Positions 24,801-33,965 of a stretch of DNA of 64,000 nucleotides are shown in pieces (position 1 is the first letter of the stretch; each line of letters opens with the position of its first letter). Origin of the DNA: Branchinecta lynchi (lineage: Eukaryota; Arthropoda; Branchiopoda; Anostraca; Branchinectidae); the NCBI GenBank assembly GCA_023053575.1, contig JAKZAP010000018.1, positions 5,208,001 through 5,272,000 of the forward strand, written 5' to 3'. Below the pieces are notes generated by a model. That model had not been told where the DNA came from. It worked only from the letters and a program-made list of their open reading frames with translations, and did not search any database. The translations under genes and the position numbers were made by a program.

Positions 24801-25114
24801 CAGTGCCTGAATCCTTCTCTGTTCATTCTATGCTTTACCTAGGTGCAAAGCATGGATAGGTTACCTATCCATGCTTTGCTGTTTTCTTATGTGAAGTAAC
24901 AAAAATCCTTGTAACAAGTACCTCTGTCAATTTTTTATTCAGGAAGAAATGATTTGGAATTAAGTCAAAGCTTATGCTGTTGAGTGGCTTTAATCTAATG
25001 CAAAAAACTAACCTTATCAATTCGCTTTTCCCCCTTTTCCAGGGACACAATCGCTTCTTTCAAGGCCTTAACAATGTCTGCTGGGTTCTTCTGTGATTTA
25101 CCAAACAGTGGCAT
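3779..25114 (-). CDS. CAB39: CAB39/MO25 scaffold protein gene, coding span (3' end outside window)
   Basis: MO25 (calcium-binding protein 39) is a cytoplasmic helical-repeat (ARM-like) scaffold. It binds the pseudokinase STRAD and stabilises active LKB1, and it can activate STE20-type kinases. Five coding exons are seen in the order 25114-25013, 21676-21393, 19037-18869, 8158-7994 and 3883-3779; all have AG acceptors and GT donors and join in frame (junction phases 0, 2, 0, 0). Together they encode about 275 residues that align almost without gaps to the first four fifths of animal MO25 (about 340 residues). The missing last fifth, which carries the family's conserved NDEK-type C-terminal segment, was searched for below 3779 on the minus strand and not found, so the last exon is probably beyond position 1. 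Introns are 2.4-10.7 kb and full of transposons. No frameshift or stop is seen in any exon. The family assignment is very secure. Confidence 0.95.
4797..5204 (-). repeat. Roughly 150-bp tandem repeat that keeps an open frame (135 codons)
   Basis: Two long units and a partial third (starting near 4872, 5023 and 5147) repeat with a period near 151 bp. On the minus strand they stay open, and both units encode the pattern KS(C/W)KPL(I/V)xEDD...T(A)(N/D)xxLQV. The ORF lies in CAB39 intron 4 on the same strand. No known domain is recognised. It may simply be a tandem repeat without stops. Confidence 0.45.
5220..6114. other. CAB39 intron, nothing recognisable
   Basis: AT-rich intron sequence. No convincing exon, element end or RNA gene is seen. 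Confidence 0.5.
6123..6912 (+). mobile_element. hAT transposon relic with perfect 8-bp target duplication
   Basis: The terminal inverted repeats are CAGTGGTTCCCAACC and GGTTGGGAACCACTG, flanked by CCTTAGTT on both sides (6115-6122 and 6913-6920). Eight-base duplications and CAG ends define hAT. The interior (790 bp in all) keeps transposase traces: FAMQIDE near 6662-6682 resembles the FAxQxDEST motif of ZBED-type hAT transposases, and AVNDIEP.FDKI follows near 6708. Stops and deletions break it, so it is a dead derivative. Confidence 0.9.
6921..7595. other. CAB39 intron with C-runs
   Basis: Contains several C-runs (near 7191 and 7491) and no recognisable gene or element ends. Confidence 0.45.
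7598..7971. mobile_element. Palindrome-rich MITE with TA target duplication, copy 1
   Basis: It begins GTTGCGTTTTTGCAG and ends CTGCAAAAACACAAC, with TA on each side (7596-7597, 7972-7973) as in Tc1/mariner elements. The interior is built from repeated short modules, TACCATGGTATCTG-like palindromes and GCAGTTATCGTGGTATC. It is 374 bp and non-coding, and lies about 20 bp from the donor of CAB39 exon 4. Confidence 0.85.
7994..8158 (-). CDS. CAB39: CAB39 coding exon 4
   Basis: A 165-nt exon (55 codons) begins after TTTTTAG and ends ACA|GTAAGTG, phase 0 at both ends. It encodes [20 protein letters not shown] and then [20 protein letters not shown] followed by DRHNFT, the best conserved MO25 segment. 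Short inverted-repeat transposons lie on both sides (see 7598-7971 and 8252-8554). Confidence 0.95.
8252..8554. mobile_element. MITE with GCGTGTTCCACCC inverted termini, copy 1
   Basis: Ends are AGCGTGTTCCACCC and GGATGGAACACGCT. A central inverted repeat GCTTACCATGCTC/GAGCGTGGTAAGC makes most of it foldable. No clear target duplication. A second copy starts at 34451. It lies about 95 bp upstream of the acceptor of CAB39 exon 4. Confidence 0.75.
8555..10586. other. CAB39 intron 3, little recognisable
   Basis: No exons. A 33-codon plus-strand reading at 8698-8799 ([18 protein letters not shown]) resembles the helix-turn-helix start of some DDE transposases but is too short to assign. Poly-T near 10022 and a few degenerate A/T-rich repeats are all else that is seen. 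Confidence 0.4.
10587..10877 (+). repeat. Tandem duplication, about 145-bp unit
   Basis: Two units begin GAGATAACTGTAAC (10587 and about 10732). They share ATAACAAGTG, CACTCAGACGTG and CCGAATAACCAAACA at the same relative positions. An inverted relative of part of the unit is at about 38408-38445. Confidence 0.7.
11047..13800 (+). mobile_element. Family 1 tandem-repeat element, copy 1 (about 2.75 kb)
   Basis: It starts ACAAGAGCTACGAGCTCATA and ends with GACAGACCGACGG, then GCGATCGCTATATGGCACTT, where the terminal hairpin is cut off. Between them lies an irregular array of about 425-bp units (anchor motif TTTCATCCCGAT near 12027, 12552, 12974 and 13399). Each unit carries C-runs, CCGGATCCGGTCCGGA palindromes, CAAGTTTCATTAAGATCCGA and GATGGTCGGATCGGGGAAAC. 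Open frames here change phase from unit to unit and encode no known domain. It lies in CAB39 intron 3. Confidence 0.8.
13913..14640. repeat. Dispersed repeat related in layout to family 1
   Basis: Modules such as GGGCCCAACTGCACATGAAC and CCAAGTTTGAACTTGATACC..AAGAGTTATGCGC, then GACCGACAACC, recur here and partly at 36190-36450. The order (CAAGTTT module, AGAGTTAT, GACCGAC tract) mirrors families 1 and 2. No coding content is recognised. Confidence 0.5.
14694..15425 (+). repeat. Tandem duplication, about 356-bp unit
   Basis: Two adjacent copies begin ATAGCTCTGTTGACATTTAG (14695 and 15051) and share CACGGCACGTATATC, GTTTTGTATGG, TTGCTCTAAAAAATGTGTCA and GACGTTCGCCGGAAGCCGAT in order. The copies have diverged by small indels. 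Nothing coding is recognised. Confidence 0.8.
15426..16365. other. CAB39 intron 3, nothing recognisable
   Basis: Overlapping short open frames on both strands (the longest 129 codons) show no domain, no repeat family and no splice context linking them to a gene. Confidence 0.45.
16366..16883 (+). mobile_element. Family 2 element, 3'-truncated copy
   Basis: It starts with TTTTTGGGATCCCAAAACGT, continues through the GTCCGTCTGTTAG tract, GATAACTCTCGAAGGGAACG and TTCATAGATGGGCTCTG, then three degenerate array units. It stops where a minus-strand retroelement tail (ATGTATGTATGTATG) begins at about 16884. Confidence 0.75.
17611..18773 (+). mobile_element. Family 2 element, complete copy
   Basis: The left end carries the perfect palindrome TTTTGGGATCCCAAAA (17613-17628). 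The right end carries ATTTTTGGGATCCCAT followed by a CCTTTGGCCTTGTTT segment. The interior holds a short unique part (AAGTTGTCCGTCTGTCC, GATGAAACTTGGTG, AGATGGGCTTTGTAGCC) and then about six direct units of about 137 bp (GAAGACATG at 17885, 18021 and 18158; TAGTTCGCCCGGAATCCGGC). It encodes no recognisable protein. Transposition class unknown; it lies in CAB39 intron 3. Confidence 0.8.
18869..19037 (-). CDS. CAB39: CAB39 coding exon 3
   Basis: A 169-nt exon begins after TTCTAG and ends AAG|GTATGTT (phase 0). It encodes [20 protein letters not shown] and later [12 protein letters not shown], both strongly conserved MO25 blocks. The acceptor is unusual: just upstream the intron is a TTGA-repeat retroelement tail rather than a good polypyrimidine tract. 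Confidence 0.95.
19051..19200 (-). mobile_element. Retroelement 3' tail next to CAB39 exon 3
   Basis: The minus strand ends in TTGATTGATTGAT after an A/T-rich 3'UTR-like stretch, the same tail type as at 1727. It stops about 13 bp before the CAB39 exon 3 acceptor. Confidence 0.55.
19202..19586. mobile_element. Palindrome-rich MITE, copy 2
   Basis: It begins GTTGCGGTTTTGCAGATACC and ends TCTGCAAAAACGCAAC, with the same interior modules as 7598-7971. TA precedes it (19200-19201) but AA follows, so one side of the target duplication has decayed. Confidence 0.8.
19587..20675. other. CAB39 intron 2, nothing but a TA microsatellite
   Basis: A short (TA)n tract lies at about 19878-19898. No element ends or exons are recognised. 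Confidence 0.45.
20676..21089. mobile_element. MITE with AGGCGTATTCTC termini
   Basis: Inverted ends AGGCGTATTCTCACCGTTCC and GGAACGGCGAGAATACGCCT are flanked by ATA on both sides (20673-20675, 21090-21092), a 3-bp duplication. It is 414 bp and non-coding, and lies in CAB39 intron 2. Confidence 0.8.
21393..21676 (-). CDS. CAB39: CAB39 coding exon 2
   Basis: A 284-nt exon begins after TTTGACAG and ends at GG|GTAAGAA (phase 2). It encodes the stretch containing [17 protein letters not shown], then DFESKKDV and the MO25 hallmark [18 protein letters not shown]. These are the first helical repeats that build the concave STRAD-binding face in the known family structure. The final Gly codon is split with the next exon. 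Confidence 0.95.
21677..23871. other. CAB39 intron 1, mostly unique sequence
   Basis: No mobile element ends are recognised. A 128-codon minus-strand ORF (23094-23480) contains several Cys pairs but no identifiable domain or repeat partner, and is not called as a gene. Confidence 0.4.
23872..24588. mobile_element. Long-inverted-repeat (foldback) hAT-like element
   Basis: Ends CAGTCTAGTACACTAGCCCC and GGGGCTAGTGTACTAGACTG begin arms of roughly 260-280 bp that are almost complementary, with about 180 bp of spacer. Flanks are CGTTGACC (23864-23871) and CATTGACC (24589-24596), a 7/8 match of the 8-bp size typical of hAT. The spacer has no transposase. It lies in CAB39 intron 1. Confidence 0.9.
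24845..24879. repeat. Perfect 17-bp inverted repeat with 1-base centre
   Basis: GCAAAGCATGGATAGGT is followed, after a single T, by its exact reverse complement. It sits about 130 bp downstream of the CAB39 exon 1 donor. No element flanks were recognised. Confidence 0.9.
25013..25114 (-). CDS. CAB39: CAB39 coding exon 1 (start codon)
   Basis: It encodes 34 residues beginning [20 protein letters not shown], which matches the MO25 N-terminus (family form MPxxFGKSxKxPxDIVK). The donor is AAG|GTTAGT in phase 0. A second in-frame ATG lies three codons upstream (25121-25123) and would add Met-Ile-Lys; the inner ATG was chosen because the family starts directly at MP. A possible 5'UTR acceptor lies a few dozen bases upstream but cannot be proved here. 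Confidence 0.93.
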
Positions 25115-25978
25115 TTTGATCATTTCGGTCCAGTCAGGAATTTACCAACTAAGGGATCAAAAGTATTTTTGTGGCCTGACCAAATTCCTGCTTCTGATGT
25201 TTTCTCCTTCTTCTTCTTAATAAATTCTTAGCCACTTCATAGTCATCTTGTGGCTTTGATAGGTCCGACACCTTAGTTGGAAATTCTTTACTTAGATGGC
25301 GTAATATATTGTAAAATAAAAGCAGGTCTGAAAAGTATAGTCCAGACCGCGATATCGTTCAAAAATAGGGGGGGGGGGGGTAGCTCACGAGCAGCAGAAT
25401 GTGTGCCACCCATCGCATTCATGCACGACTGGCTTCGTCATCAGGGCGAGCCATTGGGTCTCTATAGTCTCTGCCATTCCTAAAAATTACAATCGGTTCG
25501 AGGTCCGCCTTGACCGTCAGAAGCAATGGCTTTCGTTGCCCCCTCCACCCGTTCACTTCTTCCACACTCGGAGGTGGGGGGGGGAGTGGTTGACTCGCAC
25601 CATAATTTGGACAGAGCAACATCAGGTCGTCGGAGTACGTGCAAGAACAGTCTTGGTCTTCTGGCTCTGATTGGGGTCGACAGAATAAGTCGGTGTGATC
25701 TGCCACTTGTCGCACTTCCTCATTACCTGTAATCCTCAGGTTTCATTTTGAGTATGGATCGCAGGCATCTATGGCAGAACGCACTGAGCCCACGTGCTTC
25801 TGCGGGTTTCAGCGGCGAAGCTTTGGGCCATATTAAAAGTATCGACAGGACAAGGCCCTCGTAGTCTGAAGCAAAATTTAGTATGTTTTTGTGCGCGTTC
25901 GACTTAATCAGCGAGGAGATTGAATCCTTGGTATAATCGAGGGAAACACGATGGAAAGGTTTGGAATGACTTACCACC

Positions 25979-27522
25979 CAGGGGCGTCGCAAGGGGGGGA
26001 CTAAAATTGTTCGGTATTTTTTCGATTTACGGGGATTCAGTAGTTATACAGAATCCTAAATAGGCTGTCTGTATAAATCTCTTCGGTATAATGATCGGGA
26101 TTCGGTATAGTTGGCAGTATTCGGTAGTTATCACGAATTTGGTGAGAGAATTTACTGCAATCATTTGGTAATTTTTCGATGCCTGAACTATTCGGTATAT
26201 TTATGGAGATTCCGTGGTTACACAGACTCCCGAATAAGCTATTGGTTCAAAATTATTCGGTATCATGGTTGGGATTCGGTAATTTATTAAGTATAATTTC
26301 CAGGATTAGGAAGTTAACAACGAATCCTGACTTTGTTCCAGTTTCAGAATAGAATAGAATAGAATTTTATTTTTCAAAAGTATCTGTCACAGCGTTACCG
26401 CCGAATTTGACCTTTTCGTCATACAAAATGAGGAATCACATAACACTTTGTCACGAAGGTAAAAAAAACACTAAAAAGGACTAACTTATCGGTTATTGTA
26501 CAACTCAACAAATGCTGGAACAAAACTCCTTCTATATCTTTCGTGAAGAGGGGCCACAGGGGCTAGTTTAGGGATTTTCTGGGATTTCTCCCGCTGGGGT
26601 CTAGTACGTACAGGAGAATAGGGGGGTGGGAGAATATAACGTAATCGGGGAACAGATAGGGTTTTGATACCGAAATCGATGCTAAGGCGAGTTCGTCTCT
26701 CTTCCAGGGTAGCGAGTTTGAACCTTTTTAGTAGGTAACTGTAGGGCACTTTACCCTCCCCGTTAATAATCATGAGGGCCCTTTTTTGAATGTTCTCGAT
26801 ACGGTATGTGTGTTCTGAAGAGAGCCCGAAGTGCCAGACAGGACAAGCGTATTCAAGAATAGGTCTGATAAAACTAACGTAAATTTGAAGGAGGTCTTTA
26901 GGAGGGCAAGAAAATTTTATAAGTAGTCGACGAAAGTATACCGAATATGAATATTGTTCGGTAGTCTTTCGATACCAAAACAATTCGGTATAATAACCGG
27001 GATACGGTGGTTATACAGGATCCCGAACACGCTATCGGTCTAAACTTATTCGGTATAATAACTGGGATTCGGTAACTTATTCGTTGTAACTGCCAGGATT
27101 CGAACGTTACCACGAATCTCGAAACTCAGAAGAGGTCGAGTGAAGCACTGGTCGCAGACAAAAGGGATGATCTGTGATATCATCGATAGTCCTTACTTTT
27201 ATTTTGGATCCCAAAAGAAAATTTAATCATAAATATTTCGCAAACTCCGCCTACAGCACTTTTCGTAATATTTTCTATTTTGTGGCGCGTCATTTGACGG
27301 GGGTTTTAAGCCAGGTTTAGGATTGAGATTTCGAAACAATAAAAGCTAGAATTTGGATAGAAATTAAATTTGGCAGGAAAAAGCAAAACAAAATTTCGCC
27401 TGCGGCGCTCACTTTATGTTATCATAGGTAGTATATTGACGAGACTACAGTTGCTTTCTGGAACTTCTTAGAGTCTCAGTATTTCATCAACGGTAAATGA
27501 TAATGTACTTGCGACGCCTCTC
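25979..27522. mobile_element. hAT-like element with internal ATTCGGTA repeats, split by a LINE
   Basis: The left end CAGGGGCGTCGCAAG pairs with CTTGCGACGCCTCTC at the right. The termini resemble the MITE at 52149. Target duplication is unclear. The interior is a degenerate array of TTCGGTATAAT and GGGATTCGGTA modules, interrupted by a LINE fragment (26346-26945). It lies between the CAB39 start and the M6 end. Confidence 0.65.
26346..26945 (-). mobile_element. LINE 3'-end fragment (RT C-terminal domain)
   Basis: The minus strand encodes LLQIYVSFIRPILEYACPVW, then IQKRALMI, LATLEERRTRLSIDFGIKTL and RRSFVPAFVELYN, the thumb/C-terminal region common in L2/CR1-like LINEs. A tail of ATTCT repeats ends it (plus strand AGAATAGAATAGAATAG). 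It is 5' truncated and inserted in the hAT-like element at 25979. Confidence 0.85.
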
Positions 27523-28379
27523 CACCCCCTTATACTTATCCATGATCCTTTAGTATCGAATCAGTGACGCACGAGCTGGCGAGAGGATGAAACCTTGACG
27601 GACGCCTTCTTCTATCAAGAACTGCATTGACTGCACCGTTTCACCTCTTACCATAGTCTGGTCATAGCATGCCAGGATAGGGTTTACCCCGTTTTCCTGC
27701 ATTCCCAGCTGAAAAGTGCCTTTCTTTGCTCAGTCGAATTCAGAAACAAAGTAGATGAAGAATTTCCTGTTGATGCTTGAACCTGTGCTCAAGAATTGGC
27801 AAAGAGAGAAGTGCTGGTCCGTGCAGCCCATGCTCGTTCTGAAACAAGCTTTGTGCGTCTGTCTGAAATCTCTGAAGCTTTGCAGTAGGATAGCTAAGGG
27901 GAGGGGGTGGGCCACTATGGAGTTGCGCTAGTCTTCGGGGACGTATTCCAGCTGCCAATAAATGTTGTAGAGGTATGACGGGCTATTCTAAAGGATCGAC
28001 TGCGGTTGCATTATCATTGTCTGTTAGGGATAGTCATTGATTTTCTTTACGGCAAGCGGACTGAAGACTAGAGTGGTCCTATAGAAATATCAGCAAAAAT
28101 GCTGATAGTTTTCTTTTCTTCTGAGCACCACCACATTTATAATGTGAAGGAACGTTTCCCACGTTATCGTTATACTGCAGTTCTTGCTTCCTTGCACCCC
28201 CACTGCGCAAATGGCGCAGTTATCATGGCTAAAGCTAGAGCAAGCAGATTTATATGCGAATAGCCTATGAGATGCTAGAATTGATGACAACTTTGGAATC
28301 AGCACAAAAAAATGACATATGGGAGTGGGAAAAACTTAGTTTTGCGGAGACTTGTTCATTATAGGCTGTTGAGCCTATA

Positions 28380-29250
28380 TTTATATAACGCATAGGCTAT
28401 TGATAGCCTATATGACCTATACTATCTTACGACAGAAACTAATGTCATAACTAGATTCCACGTCAAACACTGACCCTAAACCTACCGTCAAACCAATATA
28501 TTTAGTCTAAAATTTCCACTGTAACTCATTGACAAAAACTTGGATGTTCTGCTTACAGAATTTCCAGAAATCCTTCGATTTTTTTTTAAAGTTTAATAAC
28601 TCAAAGAATAACGATTGGCAAGGAGCTTCTCTTTCCAGTGCAATAATAAAGAAAACGCAGTTTCGGATTTTTTCCGAAATTTGTTTAAGAGATTTGACGG
28701 ATTGGTCATTATTGGCTATTCAGCCTTTATGTTATATGGCCTATACGATGTATATGCATCCCACCAGATAAACTAATGTCATAATTGGATTCCACGTCAA
28801 AAACTAACACTAACCTTGCCTTCAAACTAATATATTTCGATACAAATTTCCAATGTCACTTGTTTATGAAAACGTGGATGCTCTGCTTTAAGAAAATCCA
28901 GATATTCTTAAACTAAATATTTTTGATGTTTTAATAGCTCAAACGATTGGTAAGGAGCTTATCTTTCTCATGAAATAATAAAAATATCCAGTTTGCTGGA
29001 AGTTTTTCCGAGAAAAATTACGATTTTCTTTAAAAAGTTAAAGAATTTTCGCTTTTTCTTGGTTTCTAAGGCATTTCTAAGAAAAATAGGTAAGTTTACA
29101 AAAATAAAAAATACTCCATTCGATAACCCACAAAAAGAGGATTCAGAATATTTGTTGGATTTAGTTTATGCGGTCCCGCTAGGATTTTTTTTTTATACAA
29201 TTCGTCTGTATAGGCCAAACTACCTTTATAGGCTAAAAAGTTGGTGACCT
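28380..29250. repeat. Degenerate tandem duplication, about 333-bp unit
   Basis: Two long units share AACTAATGTCATAA (near 28438 and 28771), GATTCCACGTCAAA, TTGG(C/T)AAGGAGCTT and TTTTTCCGA in order. Fading similarity continues to about 29250. No coding function is seen. It lies in the CAB39-M6 intergenic region. Confidence 0.6.
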
Positions 29251-29450
29251 ACATCGGTGCGGAGTGGTGCGGTACGATTTTCGTTCTCAGCACAAAAAGT
29301 TTGTCTAGAAAGAATTTTCAGACCTTCTGCAGCTCTCGAGCTACTCCCTTTGAACGATAGAGGTGCCTGGATTCCATGCTATAGTAAGACTGAGAAAACT
29401 TTCTCAAAAGTAAGGTGTAACGGCCAGTAGTAGTATATTTTCTCGGCTAA

Positions 29451-29802
29451 TGGTTCATTTACACACTGCGTAAAATCCGAGCGTATTTTGAAATCCGAGC
29501 GTATTTTGAAATCCGAGCGTATTTTACGCAACGTTTGAGCTTGAAAAGATTTCTAACAATACGGACGTATTTAAATATTTCCTTTTTATACATTACTCGT
29601 ATTTAAATATTTCCTTTTTATACATTACTCTTCAGTTTTGAAGGATTCAAATAAATAATAATAATAATAATAAAAAATACAAAACGGACCGATTTCTCTA
29701 ATACGTCCGTATTGCTAGAAATGTTTTCAAGCTCAAAACGTGCGTAAAATACGCTCGGATTTCAAAATACGGCCGGATTTTACGCAGTGTGTAAACCCAC
29801 CA
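29451..29802. mobile_element. MITE with TTTACACACTGCG inverted repeats
   Basis: Arms of about 110 bp begin TGGTTCATTTACACACTGCG and end CGCAGTGTGTAAACCCACCA. AATCCGAGCGTATTTTG is present three times in the left arm but about twice in the right. A 32-bp internal duplication (CGTATTTAAATATTTCC...) and an (AAT)n tract fill the centre. Non-coding. Confidence 0.8.
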
Positions 29803-30617
29803 TAACCGCTCGGCCTGACAGTCCCTTTTGGCCATCCGTGTAATTTAGAGCTGGTGTCCTATATATTAATGCCGAATACTATATAATCGGGAGGTAAATT
29901 CTGAGGACCTTGAGGACCTAACATAGGATTTGATTGTCCCTAGGACCGTTCACAAATGTAATTGCGACCGACATCTTGCTGGACGCTCGGCCTCTATATA
30001 TGTAGATTCTAATATATATTCACCAATAGGAATAATCGGTTTTTCGAGTTCTGGGGTTAAATAGATCACATAGGTGTGACGTCACGCTTACTTAGAATCC
30101 CGCACTAATTTAAATGAAACCTTTGGTTTGGTTACCGTCTTCAGTGATCAAATTTATCATCATCAAAACATCAAGGAGCCGCTAAATAACTTTATTTACA
30201 ATGCTACATAATTTACAACACGATTTTCGTTCTTTGATTTTATGACTTAGCCTACGACAAGATCGTGAATGTTTCGAACCGGAATACAAACTGAGCCTTT
30301 TTGTCAGGATGATTCTGCAGCTAGCTACTCTGGAAACCAAGGGTACAATCGGATTACACGAATTTTGGTCCAAATTCACATGTGATCTAGTTCAAATCGG
30401 GTTGAATGAAAGTTTCTTCAAGATATATTTTTGTTCAGCGATCCAAGGGCTACAACTTTTCTTCTAGAAAAATGTAGAGAGACTTCTGAAAGCCAGGCTT
30501 CACCTCCCAGATTCCCAGACGTCCGGGGCTTCCGCATAGTCAAGCCACCCCTTCCAGATTTTCATGATAATAGTTACCAGACTTTTGGTAATGGGAAACT
30601 GCCTTGGCTATACTCTA

Positions 30618-30850
30618 TATGACTAAGTCCAAAACACGCCAGTGATCCTCGGGAAGAACGAGAAAACGTAGCACTAACCGACTCAAACTCAACAACTCAA
30701 TCCTGTGTTAACCAATCACGGCGATGTTTGGGAGCAGCTGTGATACCGCCCCGGCTCTTCCGCTAGGTACAGGGCGATTCTCAATCGACAGGAGGAGTTA
30801 GTCATCAAGAGTATTACCGTCACTCAGCCGGCCATCCATAGTCGTCATAA
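30618..30850. repeat. Dispersed repeat, copy A (copy B at 37120-37300)
   Basis: ATGACTAAGTCCAAAACACG starts both copies, and GATAGTCATCAAGAGTATTA-like sequence ends both. The middle has diverged. The class is unknown. Confidence 0.55.
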
Positions 30851-31704
30851 ATAGTCCCAAATTTTCCCGAAGATGCGCCCTGTCCAAAAGGTCGGAGCCT
30901 AGTTCGTTGACAGTACTAAGCATGTAGTCGGAGCTTTGTTTGTTCAATAAGGCTAACGTTCCTAAACCAGTGCTACTGCTTTTTCCTTGTGAATCAGAAC
31001 AGGGCTCTTGTCTTTAATCAGAACAGGGCTTAAGTCTTGAGGAAGAAGAACAAAACCATCAGAACAGAGGTCCTGCCCTTCCTCGTTTTTTTCCGTCCTT
31101 CGTACAGTTGACTTGAAGCTGTTGACTTTGGGTGGGTTCGCGATCAGCTTCATTTGACACAAAAAACGCAGTAAAGTTAAGAACAGCGGTACTGAGAGCT
31201 TGTTCACACTGGGCTCAAAAAGCCGCCTATTTGACAAACAAGTGAAAATCCCTAGGGGACGTGAAATTTGATGGGCTTTGTGACAGCTTGGGGATAATGA
31301 GCGGACTGCAATTAGGGGTCAGTTAGGGTTCCTGTAACATAATTATAGACGCTGTTTTACTCTAAATGATCTCCTAAATTTGAAACGACAACATTCAGAA
31401 TTAGTTGTATCTTGTTCTTTTTCTTTTTTCTATTTTTGCAACCCAAAAGGCAGGGAATGAGCCCAGTGTTACCAAGCTCTGAATGACCACGCTAGCACGC
31501 TGTTTCGAATTTTGCAGCGTCATTTGGTAACATTTTACCGAGGCAATTGGTTTTAATATGTCTTCGGTATACTATTATATCGAGATTCAAGTGAGTTCGT
31601 ATGCAAATAGCAGGCGTAGATACGTGCTGCCATCCTTGGTCCAACCTGTATGGCGGAATACGGAACGTGAATGTCCTTCGGCCAAATCTGACCGCGAATC
31701 ATAT

Positions 31705-32106
31705 TTGACGGTGCAAAACGGATGAGTCAGCTACATTTTATTAGAGCTATATTTCGGCCCTTCTTGGCAAGGGTCCTCTTCAGGCTCAAGCCGCTCAAGC
31801 TGGAAAAAGAACTTGTGGTAAAAACATTAAAGATTCTTTCTTAAATATCTGCTTTTATGAACTTCTTCTCTGAAAATTGGTCGGAGTTACAGCTGGTGCT
31901 GTGATTTCATTATAGACACGGCTGCTGTTTTTGCTGTTCGATTGGGTAGTCGAAAGGGTAGAGATTCTTCTTCATTTGGAGTCACCTGTCTCTTCTTCTT
32001 CTTTCCCGCTAAGATGGAAACTTGTCCGCAGCATGTATGGGCAATTTGAAGTTCCGAAATATAGCTCTAATAAAATGTAGCTGACTTATCCGTTTTGCAC
32101 CGTCAA
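31705..32106. mobile_element. Penelope/hammerhead-like repeat with inverted ends
   Basis: TTGACGGTGCAAAACGGAT..CAGCTACATTTTATTAGAGC at the left is the inverse of the right end. On the minus strand near 31795-31750 the order CTGAAGA, hairpin (GGACCCTT..AAGGGCC), GAAA matches a hammerhead ribozyme core. Related ends are at 17229, 21300, 38450 and 47200. No ORF. Confidence 0.6.
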
Positions 32107-33198
32107 CTATAATATGGAACCACTGAGGTAGCGGTAACTATACTGAGGAGGCCGGAACAGGCACCTTAGTCTAGGACAATATGTCTTCTATATTACTTGT
32201 TTCTTTTGTTATGATATTGAGTTTATACTGAAAAGATGGAACGTATAAAAGTGTGCCGTGCAAAAGAACATAAAATAACCCACAACACTGTCAGTTTACA
32301 AAATACAGTCTTACACGCTTTCTTCAATTACGAACGTGTCCGAAAGCTTTTTGGTGCTGTACATGCTGCATTAATGCTGCATTTTCTTTTCGTTTTCGTC
32401 CGAAAGCTGTTACCTTTTCTTCTTCTCTGACACTTCTAGAATACCAAAATTTAAGTCAGGAAGAAGAAGAAAAAAGAATTAGCTGTATAAAGCTGACAAA
32501 ATGGATCAGCTACTGATATCCAACCTTCTTATCTTCTTATCTTTCCTTTCTTCGTCGGCCATGATCGCCAGTTGTCTTAGAATTCGGAATGTTTGCCGAA
32601 TTGTCAGTTGTCTATTTGAATTTGTTATGTTTGCCGCCGAAAACACTGAGAGAATCGCCGTACTCCCCAGTTTCTTCTTGAAAATTCAGCGTAAAATTTT
32701 TCATTCTTGCTGAATTTTTCGATGAATTTTATGCTGCATTATTGCTGCATTACTTGAGCCAAAATCAGCATTTTCGTTCGTTTCGGAGCTTTCCGACACG
32801 TTCTTCGTCTATACTCAAGACGATCGGTTAAGTAGAAATCATGCGTTAATTACACCCAAACGGTACCATTATTTACACATAACAACAAAAAGGGTGTTTC
32901 ACGGTACCAACCGCAAAACCGAAGGCAGAGATTTAAATTATACATAAGGTGTCAATTTACAAAATTCAACCTTACATATTTCAATGATTGTCAACTTTAG
33001 TCAGCACCAATCAGGAATCATACGTTACGCAGAATTGAAAGATAACTTACGCTATTTATGAGTGCACACAGTGGCTAGTAACAACAAAGGTCTTCTGCGG
33101 TACCGACAGCAGCAGTTCTCCTCTATACCAGTTAACTGCAGTTCTTTCGCCTTAAAGGATCGACCGTTTCCTGACCTGAATCGGCTCACAGTTTCGCC
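32107..33198. other. Intergenic, nothing recognisable
   Basis: AT-rich sequence with Ser/Phe-biased short open frames only. No element ends, RNA genes or exons are recognised. Confidence 0.45.
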
Positions 33199-33201
33199 TT
33201 A

Positions 33202-33521
33202 AGCCGCTTTCACACTGACGCTTTGAGGCTTTCACACTGAGCAACGCAACCTCTGCGTCGCGCTTGCGGTGGCGCAACGCAGAGCTTACGCAGACAAATA
33301 AAACGCAATGCATCAGCCTTTTCAGTGAAAACGGAAGTTTTTGAAAGCAAACTGGAGAAAACCTACTAACGATGAAGAAAAACTTCAAATGATGAAAGAA
33401 ACGAGAATTCAGCGCAAGAAATCGAGAAAGGAAAACGTAAATACACATCCAGCGTGAAACCTGTACGCAGCACAAGATAAAGGCAGACGCACCGCAGCGT
33501 CGCGTCAATGTGAAAGCGGCT
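33202..33521. mobile_element. MITE with 3-bp TTA duplication (PIF/Harbinger-like)
   Basis: Ends AGCCGCTTTCACACTGACGC and GCGTCAATGTGAAAGCGGCT are flanked by TTA on both sides (33199-33201, 33522-33524). A trinucleotide TTA duplication is typical of PIF/Harbinger, though a TTAA site with one base lost is possible. It is 320 bp and non-coding. Confidence 0.8.
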
Positions 33522-33660
33522 TTAAACTTAGTGCCCGCCGAACGCGAATCTTTTCTGCTTTTTTTCTTTCGCACTGCTCGAAGAATCCGTTTCGTAGCCC
33601 CAGCACAATGCGAATACTTAGAAAGAATTGGCCTCTCTATCCGGCGAACGGAGACGCGAC

Positions 33661-33965
33661 CAGAGATGGGCAAATCCGAATCCGGATCTGTCCTTTTGGT
33701 AGGATTCGAATCATCTGCTGGTCAGGCTGAATCCGGACTCGGATTCCAAACCCTCCATCTTACGAATCGGCCGCTCGAATTTGTAATTTACATCCTTCCA
33801 GTTTCCGTTTCTAAAATCCAACTTTTTCATCTTCACCACCAACCATCCTCAGTAATAATCACGTTATCTGATTACCTTAGATATCAGTGCTTTTTGTCAC
33901 CTCTGATTTTTAAACTATAACCATATATGATTTGATTTTCGTTAAGGTCGATTCGCCCATCTTTG
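33661..33965. mobile_element. hAT MITE with perfect 8-bp target duplication
   Basis: It begins CAGAGATGGGCAAATCCG and ends GATTCGCCCATCTTTG, flanked by GACGCGAC on both sides (33653-33660, 33966-33973). It is 305 bp. The interior consists of ATCCGAATCCGGA-type modules without coding capacity. Confidence 0.92.

Noticed and set aside
33152..33673. 173-codon minus-strand ORF
   Set aside because: It spans the whole Harbinger-like MITE and runs into the hAT MITE, so the frame is a chance product of insertions.
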